Assembly: GCF_001661075.1 (NCBI RefSeq)
Contig: NZ_CP014870.1
Span: 5,957,703 to 6,021,702, forward strand
Source of the DNA: Pseudomonas silesiensis
GTDB lineage: Bacteria; Pseudomonadota; Gammaproteobacteria; Pseudomonadales; Pseudomonadaceae
DNA: 64,000 nt
Reading direction: 5' to 3'
In this document: positions 1 through 9,826 of the stretch, one piece after another
Layout of the letters: each line of letters begins with the position of its first letter
Position numbering within the stretch: the first letter of the stretch is position 1
Notes under the pieces: model-generated
What the model was told of the DNA's origin: nothing
What the model saw: the letters and a program-made list of their open reading frames with translations, nothing else
Databases searched by the model: none
Program-made: the position numbers and the translations under genes

Positions 1-1
1 T

Positions 2-751
2 CAAATCTATGGCTACGTCGCATCAGAGCAGTTTGACCGGGATGCGCCGAACGATTTCATGATGGTTGATGTAGGTGCAGGCACAGTCGATGTATCTCTC
101 TTCCACGTGAAACCTGGGCGCGGCCGCAAATGGGACTTTGAATTTTACACCACGGTAGTTGAGCCATATGGGACGATCAATCTTCATCGCCACCGCTTGG
201 ACTGGTGGGCGTCGGCTATACAGAAAGACTACTCCGAGCTTGGTGACTTAATATCTGCCATTGCTGACGGCAAGAAGGTGAGCGACATCCAAGCAGGGTT
301 GCCGGGGCGTCTGGAAGACTATTTCACTGACACGAAGATCTCGTTTACAAAACCTGCCGACCATGTGGATGCCATTTTTTATCAGAAGGTCTTTAGCCAA
401 GTTTGTCACTATGGATATTGGCAAGCGTTCAATGGGCATCTGACTCGAGACGATTTAAAAAATCTTCCTGTGTACCTGTGCGGCGGTGGTAGCCGGCACA
501 CCCTGTACCAGAAATTGAAACAGGCGAACGACCATCCTAGTTTCTGCTCGTGGATGAAGCTCGATTTCCGCGTGCTCAACATACCTTCCAATCTCGATGC
601 GCCTAGCCTGAGCCACCAAGAATTCGACAGATTATCCGTGGCGTACGGCTTAAGTTTTTTGGAAGTTGGCAAGGTTGTGAAGGCCATACCACATCCCAAG
701 AAGCTCCCTGATAGCTCAGAGCCGTGGCGGGACAACTACATTGACAAGTAA
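2..751 (+). CDS. Hsp70/actin-fold ATPase-like protein, 3' part only
   Basis: The reading frame is open to the left edge, so the N-terminus lies outside the window and the first internal Met is not a credible start. The visible part has a phosphate-loop-like DVGAGTVDVSLF segment near its beginning, matching the second phosphate motif of Hsp70/actin-fold ATPases. It also has a CGGGSR adenosine-type motif about 100 residues from the end and a closing segment DRLSVAYGLSFL, as in DnaK-like proteins. No substrate-binding domain follows; the protein stops soon after the ATPase fold. Such orphan Hsp70-like ATPases are often found in accessory regions beside an unknown partner, but the partner would be outside this window. 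Family placement is by motif only; the function is unknown. Confidence 0.7.
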   Translation, partial: QIYGYVASEQFDRDAPNDFMMVDVGAGTVDVSLFHVKPGRGRKWDFEFYTTVVEPYGTINLHRHRLDWWASAIQKDYSELGDLISAIADGKKVSDIQAGLPGRLEDYFTDTKISFTKPADHVDAIFYQKVFSQVCHYGYWQAFNGHLTRDDLKNLPVYLCGGGSRHTLYQKLKQANDHPSFCSWMKLDFRVLNIPSNLDAPSLSHQEFDRLSVAYGLSFLEVGKVVKAIPHPKKLPDSSEPWRDNYIDK

Positions 752-1353
752 CTCGGGCATACTGGACTGATGCCGCCCTTGAGTTTTAACGCGGAATGCG
801 CCAGCGATAGGAGCAGGGGCGTTAGCCCTTTGCCTTTTTTCAAGGATTAGCACGATGCGCGGGAAGCGTCGGATACCATCCGAATATCTCTGATTACCCA
901 GTTGCGGAAACACGTATGCATAGCACGTAGGCTTGCTCGACTGCCCAAGAAATAGCAACCGAACAATGGTGCGATGCCGCCGTTCTAGAAACAATTCTGC
1001 TGAATAAAACTGTCAGCCAGGCTGGCTATTATATTGGACGACCTTGGTTTAGTACGTCCTGCTGAGATCGTGTGTAGTTTATGACAATGTGTTAATCCCT
1101 CTTTACACAACGCCACCTGAGAAAAGGATTTATTTAGAAAAAATCCTAATAGTATTAATAGCAAAGATCCATATGCCACATCTGATTGTCGACGTAAGAC
1201 GGGATAGTTCGAGTGTCTTACAACCGACCCGTTTGTCGCCTTCCTCCAATCTATTTCAGATTCTACCTTTACACCGCTTCTATTTCTGCTAGACATCCTA
1301 GTACCACGAATGACTAAACAAAGCTTGACAACCTGCCATACGGGGGGCGCGAC
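752..1353. other. 602-base gap without a convincing gene
   Basis: No reading frame here has protein-like composition or a ribosome binding site. A short GC stem (GGGGC, loop GTTA, GCCCT) followed by a T-rich run at about 812-840 could terminate the preceding Hsp70-like gene. The second half is AT-rich and must hold the promoter of the phospholipase gene at 1354, but I could not pick a clear -35/-10 pair. Confidence 0.5.
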
Positions 1354-2877
1354 ATGGCTAATATTGTTATCTGCTGCGACGGAACGTGGAATACTCCGAG
1401 TCAAATGGATAAAGGAGTTCCAGCCCCAACGAATGTTGCCAGAATATTCAATTCCATCAGCGAGCTAGATTCATCCGGAATTGCGCAAGAGAAATACTAC
1501 CATCCTGGTGTAGGTACTAACGGGTCTTGGTGGGATAAAGTTTTAGGCGGCGGGGCTGGTAGTGGACTAGACAAAAACATCATGAGCGCATACCAAAAAC
1601 TATGTTATGGCTATTCCTCTAAAGACCACATATACCTTTTTGGTTTTAGCCGAGGAGCATATACCGTCCGCAGTTTATGCGGCTTAATTTCGCGCTGCGG
1701 CTTGTTAAAGATTAAGGACTTACCCGATTCTGAAGTATGGATAAGAATTGAACATTTACTTAGAAATGGGTATAGACGCAGAATAGAGACTCGTGTTGAC
1801 TGGGATTTAATGGGATGGAGCTTCCATAACAATGATGGAGAAGACATAAAAATACGATTTATAGGTGTTTGGGATACAGTAGGAGCGTTAGGTATTCCCG
1901 ACGATATGGCATTTCTGAACCTATTAGATAACCGGAACGATTATACCTTCCACGACACCTCCCTCAGCAAATCTGTGCAGACTGCGCGTCACGCTGTAGC
2001 AATGGACGAATTACGTGCAACTTTCCAACCTACCCTGTGGACTGATTTCGCATCTAAGCAAGACGTAATACAACTCTGGTTTCCAGGTGTGCATTCTGAT
2101 GTTGGTGGTGGCTACCGCGAAAGTGGTTTGTCCGACGGAGCGCTGAATTGGATGATTATCGAGGCCAGAAGGGAAGGGCTTGATTTCGTTGATACGATGA
2201 CCGATCAAATCAAACCAAGCCACCATGACACTATGCACGATTCATGTAGCGGTGTATTTTCCATCTTACCCACTCAGCCTCGCAGCATTCCGCTTCTTTC
2301 CGAGACAAAACAATTTCATGACTCTGCGATATTGAGGCAAAAAGCACCGCCTATTACTCAATGCCCCTATCGACATGTTCTTGACCTCCACCCTGCTGCG
2401 TTCGCCGCTTTGGACGTCTTCGCTCGTCATCAATGGAATGAAACGGGGTTGTGGTTAGAAGCGGGCGTGGCTTACACGTTTAGCGCTTCTGGGGAGTGGA
2501 TGGACGCCTCGGTTACCTGCGGCCCCAATGGCACACGAGACGGGAATTTTCAACCGGCCGAAGTCGTACACCTTTTGGCAAGTGCTTTGGGAGAAATAGA
2601 AAACTGGTTCAAGTCACTATCTGCTAATAAGTCTGCAGATTTTCGATTCACTAAGCGACACGAAGGGTTTGAGTGGTTTAGCTTGATCGGTGCTATTGCT
2701 AATACCTGTGGTGTTGATGAGAAAGGACACTTGATATCACCCGAAACATTTCTGATCGGTGAGGGCCGTTCATACACACCTAAGCGCTCAGGATATTTCT
2801 ACGCGTATGCTAACGATGCTTGGAATTGCTACGGCAACAACAGGGGCCATATTGCATTGAAGATTGAGAGAAAATGA
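1354..2877 (+). CDS. DUF2235 alpha/beta-hydrolase, Tle1-type phospholipase-like
   Basis: The 507-residue protein starts with the DUF2235 signature (IVICCDGTWNTP). It carries a nucleophile elbow GFSRG with Ser99, the family block GVWDTVGALGIP and an acidic/His motif VHSDVGGGY. DUF2235 includes the Tle1 family of type VI secretion phospholipases. Fold and nucleophile are seen directly; being a secreted antibacterial lipase is inference. No VgrG, PAAR, adaptor or recognisable immunity gene lies beside it. After the hydrolase part the C-terminal ~190 residues have no domain I recognise. The ATG is preceded by a G-rich stretch at 1343-1350 but no textbook Shine-Dalgarno. Codon use is AT-richer than the core genes to the right, in line with horizontal acquisition. 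Confidence 0.8.
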   Translation: MANIVICCDGTWNTPSQMDKGVPAPTNVARIFNSISELDSSGIAQEKYYHPGVGTNGSWWDKVLGGGAGSGLDKNIMSAYQKLCYGYSSKDHIYLFGFSRGAYTVRSLCGLISRCGLLKIKDLPDSEVWIRIEHLLRNGYRRRIETRVDWDLMGWSFHNNDGEDIKIRFIGVWDTVGALGIPDDMAFLNLLDNRNDYTFHDTSLSKSVQTARHAVAMDELRATFQPTLWTDFASKQDVIQLWFPGVHSDVGGGYRESGLSDGALNWMIIEARREGLDFVDTMTDQIKPSHHDTMHDSCSGVFSILPTQPRSIPLLSETKQFHDSAILRQKAPPITQCPYRHVLDLHPAAFAALDVFARHQWNETGLWLEAGVAYTFSASGEWMDASVTCGPNGTRDGNFQPAEVVHLLASALGEIENWFKSLSANKSADFRFTKRHEGFEWFSLIGAIANTCGVDEKGHLISPETFLIGEGRSYTPKRSGYFYAYANDAWNCYGNNRGHIALKIERK

Positions 2878-3061
2878 GCAACAACGGAAGAGCCGAAGTG
2901 CAACGCCAGACAAACCAGACACTTACTAAAACTTTAAGCAACGCCACCTAACTTGAAAAAAACGTTTTGCTGCGTGAAAACAACAAAACTCACGACCAGA
3001 GAGCATAAACGATCGATACATTTACTTATCCAATAAATCGTGAGGAACAGGAGTCGCACAT

Positions 3062-4618
3062 ATGGCTTATAAAGAAGACTTTATTAATGTCGATAATTGT
3101 TCAGCAGTAGACGTAAGTACACGACTCAATAATGCTTCAGGAAAAGTATTCCTCACACTCATGCGTGAGAAAGGCATTGATATTATTATTCGCTATTATG
3201 CAAGCTCGGCCAGACCAAAAACAATTACTCCTGAAGAAGCAAAATTCCTTTCCAAGGAGGGTTTTGGGATCTTGCCGGTCTTCCAAGACAGCAGCCGAAG
3301 TATCAAAGACTATTCGCAGCTAAAAGGTTCGGCGAATGCTAAAAGCGCAATGGATTTCGCCAAGCTCGTGGGCCAACCAAAGGGCAAAGGCAGCACGATC
3401 CTGTTCGCCGTTGACGCGGACTTTACTTCAGAACAAATTGATGGCCCAATTCTCGATTATTTCCAGGCGATAAAGGACGAGATCGGTAGTGCCTTTTATA
3501 TAGGGGCCTATGGCAGCGGAGCCGTACTTTCGAAACTTCTGGCAGAGCGTTTAATCACGCTTCCGTGGATATCGATGTCTCGCCTTTTCTTGGGAACTGA
3601 GCAGTTCTTCTATTCTAATCGTTGGCATATGCGTCAGGTACCTCCAGAGGCGAAGCATTTAGCCTCCGGTATCGGATATGACCAAAACGTCGTCAGAGTT
3701 CCTCGAAAGGAGCTTGGTGCTTTCCTGGTCGATGAGGCGGGACGAGGATTTCTTGCTTGGGACGATGAAATGGACGCGACACTCGGTGGCCATTCTGAAT
3801 CATCAATCATGGAAAATTACGCTGGCGCTGATCTATTGGTCGCGACCGAAGGATTGCGACTACGAAGCGAACCCTCTGGCAGCATCATTCGTGATTTGAC
3901 TATAGGGGAGAAGGTAACCGATCTCGGTGCCGCCACTGAAGAGGGTTGGCGCAAGGTAAAAGTCGGATCTAAGGAAGGAGTCGTATTTAGTAAATACCTA
4001 CGTAAACCGAGTCGCCCGGAAGTTGAGGCTCTTCTGCGTGCGGCTCTCGATGAGTGGGAGCGTTTTGAAAAGGGATATGCCAACGAAAAAACGGATCCTT
4101 ATTATAGATATGTCCGAGAAATGTGGGCCGCGATTGGAGAACCATATGACGGACGCAGTCGTTACCCTAATGGTTCGGACGTTCCTTGGTCTGCAGCGTT
4201 CATTTCATGGATTGTAAAAAAGGCCGGCCCTGCTTACTCTAATTTTCATTTTGCAGCAAGCCATTCGATATTTGTAAACAACGCTATCAAAGCACGTATT
4301 ACGAGCCGTATGGACAAGCCGTTCTGGGGATATCGCATCACCGAGACGCAACCGGCTATCGGCGACATCATCCACCGCAATCGAGGGTCAGGAGTGTTCA
4401 CATATTCCTATGCCGAAAATCACTCCAGTTATGATAGTCACTCGGATATTGTAGTGGAAGTTACACCCGACGTCGCTCGAGTAATCGGCGGCAATATAAG
4501 TGGCACGGTGACAATGGATGGCGATCTACAAGAATATAAGCTTAATACAAAAGGATTCATTATGGAGGGGCAGCGCGTAATCACTGTTCTCAAAAACCGT
4601 GCGGGCCTTGTTTCCTGA
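3062..4618 (+). CDS. DUF1906 glycosidase-like + SH3 + DUF2272 cell-wall-active protein
   Basis: The 518-residue protein reads as three modules. Residues ~1-240 resemble the DUF1906 (Rv2525c-like) glycoside-hydrolase-like fold, with an early aspartate stretch (NVDNCSAVD), IIIRYYAS and FAVDADF. Residues ~260-325 form a bacterial SH3-like domain (LRLRSEPSGSIIRDL, GWRKVKV, EGVVFSKYL). Residues ~325-515 match DUF2272, a papain-like amidase-type domain, with DVPWSAAFISWIVKKAG and a later HSDIVVEV block. A clear ribosome site (AGGAG, 8 nt before ATG) fixes the start. No signal peptide is visible, which suits delivery by a dedicated secretion system or lysis rather than Sec export. The combination suggests a peptidoglycan-degrading protein; the substrate is not established. 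It lies 184 bases after the phospholipase gene on the same strand. Confidence 0.75.
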   Translation: MAYKEDFINVDNCSAVDVSTRLNNASGKVFLTLMREKGIDIIIRYYASSARPKTITPEEAKFLSKEGFGILPVFQDSSRSIKDYSQLKGSANAKSAMDFAKLVGQPKGKGSTILFAVDADFTSEQIDGPILDYFQAIKDEIGSAFYIGAYGSGAVLSKLLAERLITLPWISMSRLFLGTEQFFYSNRWHMRQVPPEAKHLASGIGYDQNVVRVPRKELGAFLVDEAGRGFLAWDDEMDATLGGHSESSIMENYAGADLLVATEGLRLRSEPSGSIIRDLTIGEKVTDLGAATEEGWRKVKVGSKEGVVFSKYLRKPSRPEVEALLRAALDEWERFEKGYANEKTDPYYRYVREMWAAIGEPYDGRSRYPNGSDVPWSAAFISWIVKKAGPAYSNFHFAASHSIFVNNAIKARITSRMDKPFWGYRITETQPAIGDIIHRNRGSGVFTYSYAENHSSYDSHSDIVVEVTPDVARVIGGNISGTVTMDGDLQEYKLNTKGFIMEGQRVITVLKNRAGLVS

Positions 4619-4658
4619 GCGATTATCATTTGCCAACGAATGTTGAGAGGTGCCGATC

Positions 4659-6122
4659 ATGCTTGGACTACATCTTGACAAGATTGTAAGCACTCTTACA
4701 AAGACCGCCGCAGCCACCTTAGTTTTACTGGTGAGCGGAGAATTGTTCGCTGCAGAACAAAGAGATCCACAAAATATCGATTATGCTATCCCTCAAGTCG
4801 ACGACGGGGCAACCACATGGAAGCTCACCGAAAGTAACAGTATTAGCAATAAAACTGACGACGACTTAAGTTGGCCTAAGGCAGATAAAGATAAAGATGA
4901 AGATGAAAATCTACCTCAATGGAAGCTAATTTTGAATCAGACACCAGGGCAAAAACCAATCCCTATCTATACCGAGCCCGGCATGACACCGATCACTTTC
5001 GGGTCACGCCCAGATTTTTCCAAGATGCTTCGGTTACAAAATGAGTTCAAGGTACAAGTTATGAAGAGCAGTAGAGTCAGCCCTTCACCTGAAACCTACA
5101 AGTCATTGCAAGAAAAATTCCTGCAAGACAACTACATTCATGGAGAGCAGTACATTCTTCCTGACGATTTGGTTGTTACCAACCTGCAATCTCAAAGCTT
5201 CAGTGACCTCGTCAAGCGAAAAAAAGATCAGATGATGACACTTCCATCGTATGAAGATGAGAGATACAAGGACACTTATAAAAATCAACTTAAAGGTGTG
5301 AAATTTAAAAATGGCCCGGCAGATTGTAAGCCTGGAATCGATGAAGGAGATGCAGCAAATTGTTTCGCCGGGATAGACAGAGAAACGGTAAACGTTTTTC
5401 CGGAAACACTTCCGACTATGACTTATCTTGCAGCCCTCAGCAATGTAACCTCAATCGTCAATGAGGAAAGGAAGCACATATGTGACATATCGGTCTACAA
5501 AAAAGGTTGGTGGGTAACGGCTAGTCACTGTATTAGCGAAAATGTTACTGCCAGTTCAGGTGTAATTCAAACAGATACGAAAGGTGTAATTATTGGAAAC
5601 AGGATAGTCCCTCTTAGAGGAAAAGCATTTGTTGGGTGCGGGATCGCGTGTGATATTGTTATAATCGAGATGGACACACCAGATGATGCGGTTTATCCGT
5701 TTCTTATAGGGGCAGATACTCAAGTTGGTGCCGCAGAAAGCATTCTTGTGCCTGGAATGCCAACTGGCGAGTCTCTTGCAGATATATTGAAAGGCCCCAC
5801 GGATTTCGAAAGGCCTGATCCCAAAGAAGTAAGAGCAAAATACAACCGACTTGTCGGTTGGAGTCCCTATGGCGCGGGCTATTGTAAGGTTCTTAAGCAG
5901 TACCCAAATGGCTGCATCATTCATGGATGCAATAGCGTTATAGGCTTTTCTGGCGCTCCAATGTACAGCTATGACGTCAAGTTAGACAAAGTTAAGCTTG
6001 TTGGAATTCACTCAGGAACAGACAATTCCTTCAACGGATGCGAGCTTCAAAAGGATAATCAAAACCAAAAACTTGCTACCAACTATGCCAGGCTGATAAG
6101 CACAAGTGGAGCGAAGAAATGA
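4659..6122 (+). CDS. secreted trypsin-like (S1-fold) serine protease
   Basis: An in-frame GTG nine bases earlier exists, but GAGAGG with an 8-base spacer points to the ATG at 4659. The N-terminus has a basic residue, a hydrophobic core (AAATLVLLVSGELFAA) and a likely signal-peptidase site. The catalytic triad can be read: TASHC with His290, CDIVIIEMD with Asp332 and GFSGAPMYS with Ser431. GxSGAP in place of the classical GDSGGP is common among bacterial members. Residues ~30-250 form a long charged prosegment-like region, and several cysteines surround the protease core. The stop codon overlaps the start of the next gene (ATGA), so the two are probably translated together. I infer an exported protease; the target is unknown. 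Confidence 0.8.
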   Translation: MLGLHLDKIVSTLTKTAAATLVLLVSGELFAAEQRDPQNIDYAIPQVDDGATTWKLTESNSISNKTDDDLSWPKADKDKDEDENLPQWKLILNQTPGQKPIPIYTEPGMTPITFGSRPDFSKMLRLQNEFKVQVMKSSRVSPSPETYKSLQEKFLQDNYIHGEQYILPDDLVVTNLQSQSFSDLVKRKKDQMMTLPSYEDERYKDTYKNQLKGVKFKNGPADCKPGIDEGDAANCFAGIDRETVNVFPETLPTMTYLAALSNVTSIVNEERKHICDISVYKKGWWVTASHCISENVTASSGVIQTDTKGVIIGNRIVPLRGKAFVGCGIACDIVIIEMDTPDDAVYPFLIGADTQVGAAESILVPGMPTGESLADILKGPTDFERPDPKEVRAKYNRLVGWSPYGAGYCKVLKQYPNGCIIHGCNSVIGFSGAPMYSYDVKLDKVKLVGIHSGTDNSFNGCELQKDNQNQKLATNYARLISTSGAKK

Positions 6123-7297
6123 AAACTACAGCCATGGTGTCGGTAGCGATTTTAGTGGGCTGTTCGAACACAACCACCGACGACGTGTTCAATACAGGAA
6201 AGGTAAACTATAACGAAGTTAATAGTAAAAATTCAGTCACAAGAGCTGAAACCAGGGTGTTCGTAAAGTATGGGTCACAATGTGATTATCGAAGCATAAA
6301 CCCTGAAGGCAGCGTCGTTGTACTCGCAATTGCATCGTTCGTCGTAAATCAAGCTACTGAGTATTTTTCCCAATACATGACGGACAAAGCTAACTATCTG
6401 AAAGGCGATGTTAGTTTATACGGCAAATCCTTGATAATTCTAAGCAAAGACAACTATTGGCCCACCGACAAAAACCTAACACTAGCTCAAAAAGCTCGTA
6501 CGGCAAGATCAGAAGCGCTTCAAAACTCATACGAAGAGTTTATGTTATCACAGCAGAAGAAACCAGGCGAGAATGAGAGTACCTACCAAGATCGAGCAAA
6601 AAAATACGCTACCGAGAAGGCAGATATCATCGGAAAAGCCGCAGAGAAGTCGGCAAATGTTGAATTGAAGAACTCTGCTAACGACTTGTGCATCCTTTTG
6701 GTGGCTGGCAAATACAAGCCAGGCGTTGCCAAGGCAGAATCCGACAAGCTGCTAAACGTATTTGCTACGGAAAACGAAGCTTTCGCCTCGAGAATTACTA
6801 ATTACTCTTCACCATTACCAATGGTCGACGAACAAATTACTCCCAGACCCTTTGACGAGTTGACTGAAGATCCATCGATGGTGCTTGAGATGCACGTCGT
6901 CGCTACTGAGAAAGCCGACAACGTTTTGTATACGGTCATTCCCACCAATCTTTTTTACCCCTATCCACTTCACAAGGGAACTGCCAATGGGCTGGAGCGT
7001 AAGCTCCTCATCAAGACCAAGCTAGGTGTACACGAGCCTACGATTACGATGGATCACCTGAAGAGTGGCGCCGTATATGGAGCCCACCAGCTTTCCAGAA
7101 ATTATGTCCAGTTCGAAGAAGAGAAAACAAAACGATTCCAGGAAGTTACACTTACGGTCACGGAGGGCCCTGACAAGATGCCGACCGCCAAAGCCCTCGA
7201 AGCAGCAGCTGATAGTAAAGACAAGGTCAACACCTACCTGATCGAGAAGCTGACGGAGAAGATTATGCCGGTAAAGAATGACAGTTCGGGTAGCTAA
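6119..7297 (+). CDS. putative lipoprotein coupled to the protease gene, function unknown
   Basis: The 392-residue product begins with a short hydrophobic leader ending in a lipobox (LVGC, Cys15), so it is predicted to be a lipoprotein. The ATG overlaps the protease stop codon by four bases. The middle (residues ~110-190) is rich in Lys, Ala and Glu and looks helical; the C-terminal ~150 residues look mixed alpha/beta. I recognise no domain. The translational coupling suggests a partner, substrate or inhibitor of the protease, but that is inference from position only. Confidence 0.7.
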   Translation: MKTTAMVSVAILVGCSNTTTDDVFNTGKVNYNEVNSKNSVTRAETRVFVKYGSQCDYRSINPEGSVVVLAIASFVVNQATEYFSQYMTDKANYLKGDVSLYGKSLIILSKDNYWPTDKNLTLAQKARTARSEALQNSYEEFMLSQQKKPGENESTYQDRAKKYATEKADIIGKAAEKSANVELKNSANDLCILLVAGKYKPGVAKAESDKLLNVFATENEAFASRITNYSSPLPMVDEQITPRPFDELTEDPSMVLEMHVVATEKADNVLYTVIPTNLFYPYPLHKGTANGLERKLLIKTKLGVHEPTITMDHLKSGAVYGAHQLSRNYVQFEEEKTKRFQEVTLTVTEGPDKMPTAKALEAAADSKDKVNTYLIEKLTEKIMPVKNDSSGS

Positions 7298-7496
7298 CAA
7301 CACTCAACGACAAGCCCCTCGAAAAAAACCGCTGGTGTTAAAGCATCCAGGCTATCTCTATTAATTTCCCAATGACGTTTGTGCGCTGTATGGAAACAAC
7401 TTGGTCAGCCTACGTGTCAGCTACACGGGTGCGCAAGATTCCCTAGGTCTGATTTTGTTAATTGTCATTTATACACGACGAATCCGGAGCCATTTA

Positions 7497-9302
7497 GTGA
7501 AAGATGCCAGCATACATCGCAACTTTAGACTGTACTCCGGAGCCAAGAACTTTCTCACTGGCTTGACCCTTTTGTTGATCGTTGAAGCAAATGCCTCGAC
7601 CTCGACTGAGCTTTTGTCAATCGACAAAGCCGAACTAATAAAAAAGATAAATTCCAACGAGGAAATCGTAAATCGTAGAATTGATGCGGACGCTCTTAGA
7701 TCTGCAATATTTGAAATTGCCAGCGCGCCCAACACTATCGAAAGCGTGAATAATGAAAATCTAAAAACCCCTGTAAAAGTTTCCATTAAAGGCTCAGTTA
7801 TTGAAAGAAATCTATACTTAGCTACCCCAAATTGCTCTGATGAGAAAATCTGTGGAGAAATCAAAGACTTCTATACGCTCTTCCGCCCACTGGAACTATT
7901 ATTTGACAATGTCATATTTGATGGGACAAACGATGAAACAGCCTTCACAACCCAAAATAAATCGACAGTTTTTGTAGGCAAGGACAAAACCTCCATGACA
8001 TTAAAAATAAACTCGAGCCAATTTCACGGAAAAGTTGAGCTAGATGACGTTTATTTAAAGCCTGGATCATCATTCAAACACAATACTTTTCATAATGACG
8101 TTACATTTTTCAACTCGAAATTTTGCGACAAATGTAATATCTTTGGCGCCGCAAAAACAACCAACGAGCCTCAAGTCACCATAAAAAACAACAACTTCAA
8201 TAAAGCAGTATTAATAATTAATTCTGAGTTCGATGTCCATACTGACATGTCCAAGAACACATTCAAGAGTGATTTGGTTTTAAGTCATTCATATATTCGC
8301 TCAACTCTTTCACTAAATAGCAACACCTTCCAAGGCACAGCTCGTTTCAACATGATAAACCCACCCGCCATCCCTTACCCTTGGTCTTGGGTTAATTACG
8401 AAAGAGAATTAAGCACAATACCGATCGGATCAACACTTGAACTTAGATCATCAAGCTTTTCCGAAACCCCAATTTTTCAAAAAGTTTTAATTGACAAAAT
8501 CATCTTCAAGACACTACCCGTAGAGTCAATCACCAGTCCACATTTAAATGAGTCATTCCAACACCTAATTGCCGGGAAGAAAACTGAATTATCCGACGGG
8601 CTAACATTTATACAATCGGCGTGCAATATTTGCGATTTATCCAACATCATTGTAAAAGGTGTGGTTGAGTTTCGCCACTTTGCTGCAGGGAACATCTTAA
8701 ATCTCACAGCTTCAACTTTCAATGACACGATATATCTACGAGGAATCATAACATCCAAAATCATGATTTCAGATGCAAAATTTAACTCTAGGATTTTTGC
8801 TGACTGGCAAGCGATATTTCCAGTAATAATAGATACTTGCTCACGTGACTGTACCGAGCAATACCTCATGCTTATAGACAACTTCAAGCAGTTTGACAAT
8901 CTTGAGGCCATCAACGAACTTCAGTATGAAATAGCAGCGAAAGATCAGAGCTTATCACCTTTCAGCGGTCTGATTTGGGGGTGGGGTCATAGACCCAGCA
9001 GAGCCTTTTTTTTCGGCCTACTACTATTTTTTATATACACCTCATTATATCTACCCCAAGTTCCATCATCGACAAAACGTCGCCCGGTAGAAGATTATGT
9101 ATATAGAATCTCAATAGCGGCAAAATTTAGCTACAACTGCGCCACCAAAATCTCCTTCGCCTGGCTGAACACCAGCAATTACAAGTTCAGGATCATAGCA
9201 TGCAGCGAATCAATTGTTCTGAAAATAATTTTTGTACTATTTATCATTTCAATCGCAAAAAGCAACCCACTAATAAGTTCAATTATAGGTAAAATTCTTT
9301 AA
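7497..9302 (+). CDS. exported pentapeptide-like repeat protein with C-terminal membrane segments
   Basis: A TTG at 7401 extends the frame, but GGAG with an ~8-base spacer before GTG at 7497 looks like the real start, giving ~601 residues. The N-terminus carries a hydrophobic export segment (FLTGLTLLLIVEANA). The body has recurrent short units with aromatic residues spaced ~20 apart (SSFKHNTFHNDVTFFNSKF, NNNFNKAVLIINSEF, NTFKSDLVLSHSYI), typical of pentapeptide-like beta-helices. Near the end there are two strongly hydrophobic stretches (FFFGLLLFFIYTSLYLP and IIFVLFIISIA), so the helix is likely outside the cytoplasm and tethered to the inner membrane. Codon use is very AT-rich for this genome. 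The function is unknown. Confidence 0.65.
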   Translation: MKDASIHRNFRLYSGAKNFLTGLTLLLIVEANASTSTELLSIDKAELIKKINSNEEIVNRRIDADALRSAIFEIASAPNTIESVNNENLKTPVKVSIKGSVIERNLYLATPNCSDEKICGEIKDFYTLFRPLELLFDNVIFDGTNDETAFTTQNKSTVFVGKDKTSMTLKINSSQFHGKVELDDVYLKPGSSFKHNTFHNDVTFFNSKFCDKCNIFGAAKTTNEPQVTIKNNNFNKAVLIINSEFDVHTDMSKNTFKSDLVLSHSYIRSTLSLNSNTFQGTARFNMINPPAIPYPWSWVNYERELSTIPIGSTLELRSSSFSETPIFQKVLIDKIIFKTLPVESITSPHLNESFQHLIAGKKTELSDGLTFIQSACNICDLSNIIVKGVVEFRHFAAGNILNLTASTFNDTIYLRGIITSKIMISDAKFNSRIFADWQAIFPVIIDTCSRDCTEQYLMLIDNFKQFDNLEAINELQYEIAAKDQSLSPFSGLIWGWGHRPSRAFFFGLLLFFIYTSLYLPQVPSSTKRRPVEDYVYRISIAAKFSYNCATKISFAWLNTSNYKFRIIACSESIVLKIIFVLFIISIAKSNPLISSIIGKIL

Positions 9303-9826
9303 CATCCCTGACGATGTACGACTCTTACTTTAAATTCAACCGCTTGCAACCGATCAATACTACGAAAATAGCATCCTGCCGAAAAACCCGACTAAGCCAA
9401 CCAACGGAGTTTGCTTTTCTTCTCCCCGCATTGTCTTAACTGCAGCCAACTCTTCGACCAGCAGTTTGTTGAAAATCGGTCAAGTCTACCATCTGTGATG
9501 CATGGCCTTTGCCTGAGAACTCGATCAACCTTGTCCCCAGAATCAACTGGACGCTTGCTTGCCAACGACATCGTAATTATTGCGATTATCTGGAACTGCT
9601 TGAGCGATACTAAGGGGGCGGCTGACCAGCTTCTGTAGAATGGACGTGAAGGTGGTTATCAGGGATGGATATGGACAACCGATGAGCTCATTTCCGGAGA
9701 AGGCTTACTAGGCCTTCCTTAGGACTAAAGTGGTGAGTTTCAAGAGACGATCTCATCGTGTTTCTAATATGTGCCCTAGTGCGATTCTGACTGGATGCGT
9801 CTCACTGATGACATTTTTGGTGCGGG

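Noticed and set aside
7401..7496. TTG start extending the pentapeptide-like protein
   Set aside because: No ribosome site, and it would bury the export signal; GTG at 7497 has GGAG at good spacing.
1354..9302. Type VI secretion cluster
   Set aside because: Effector-like genes only; no Tss, VgrG, Hcp or PAAR genes are present in the window.
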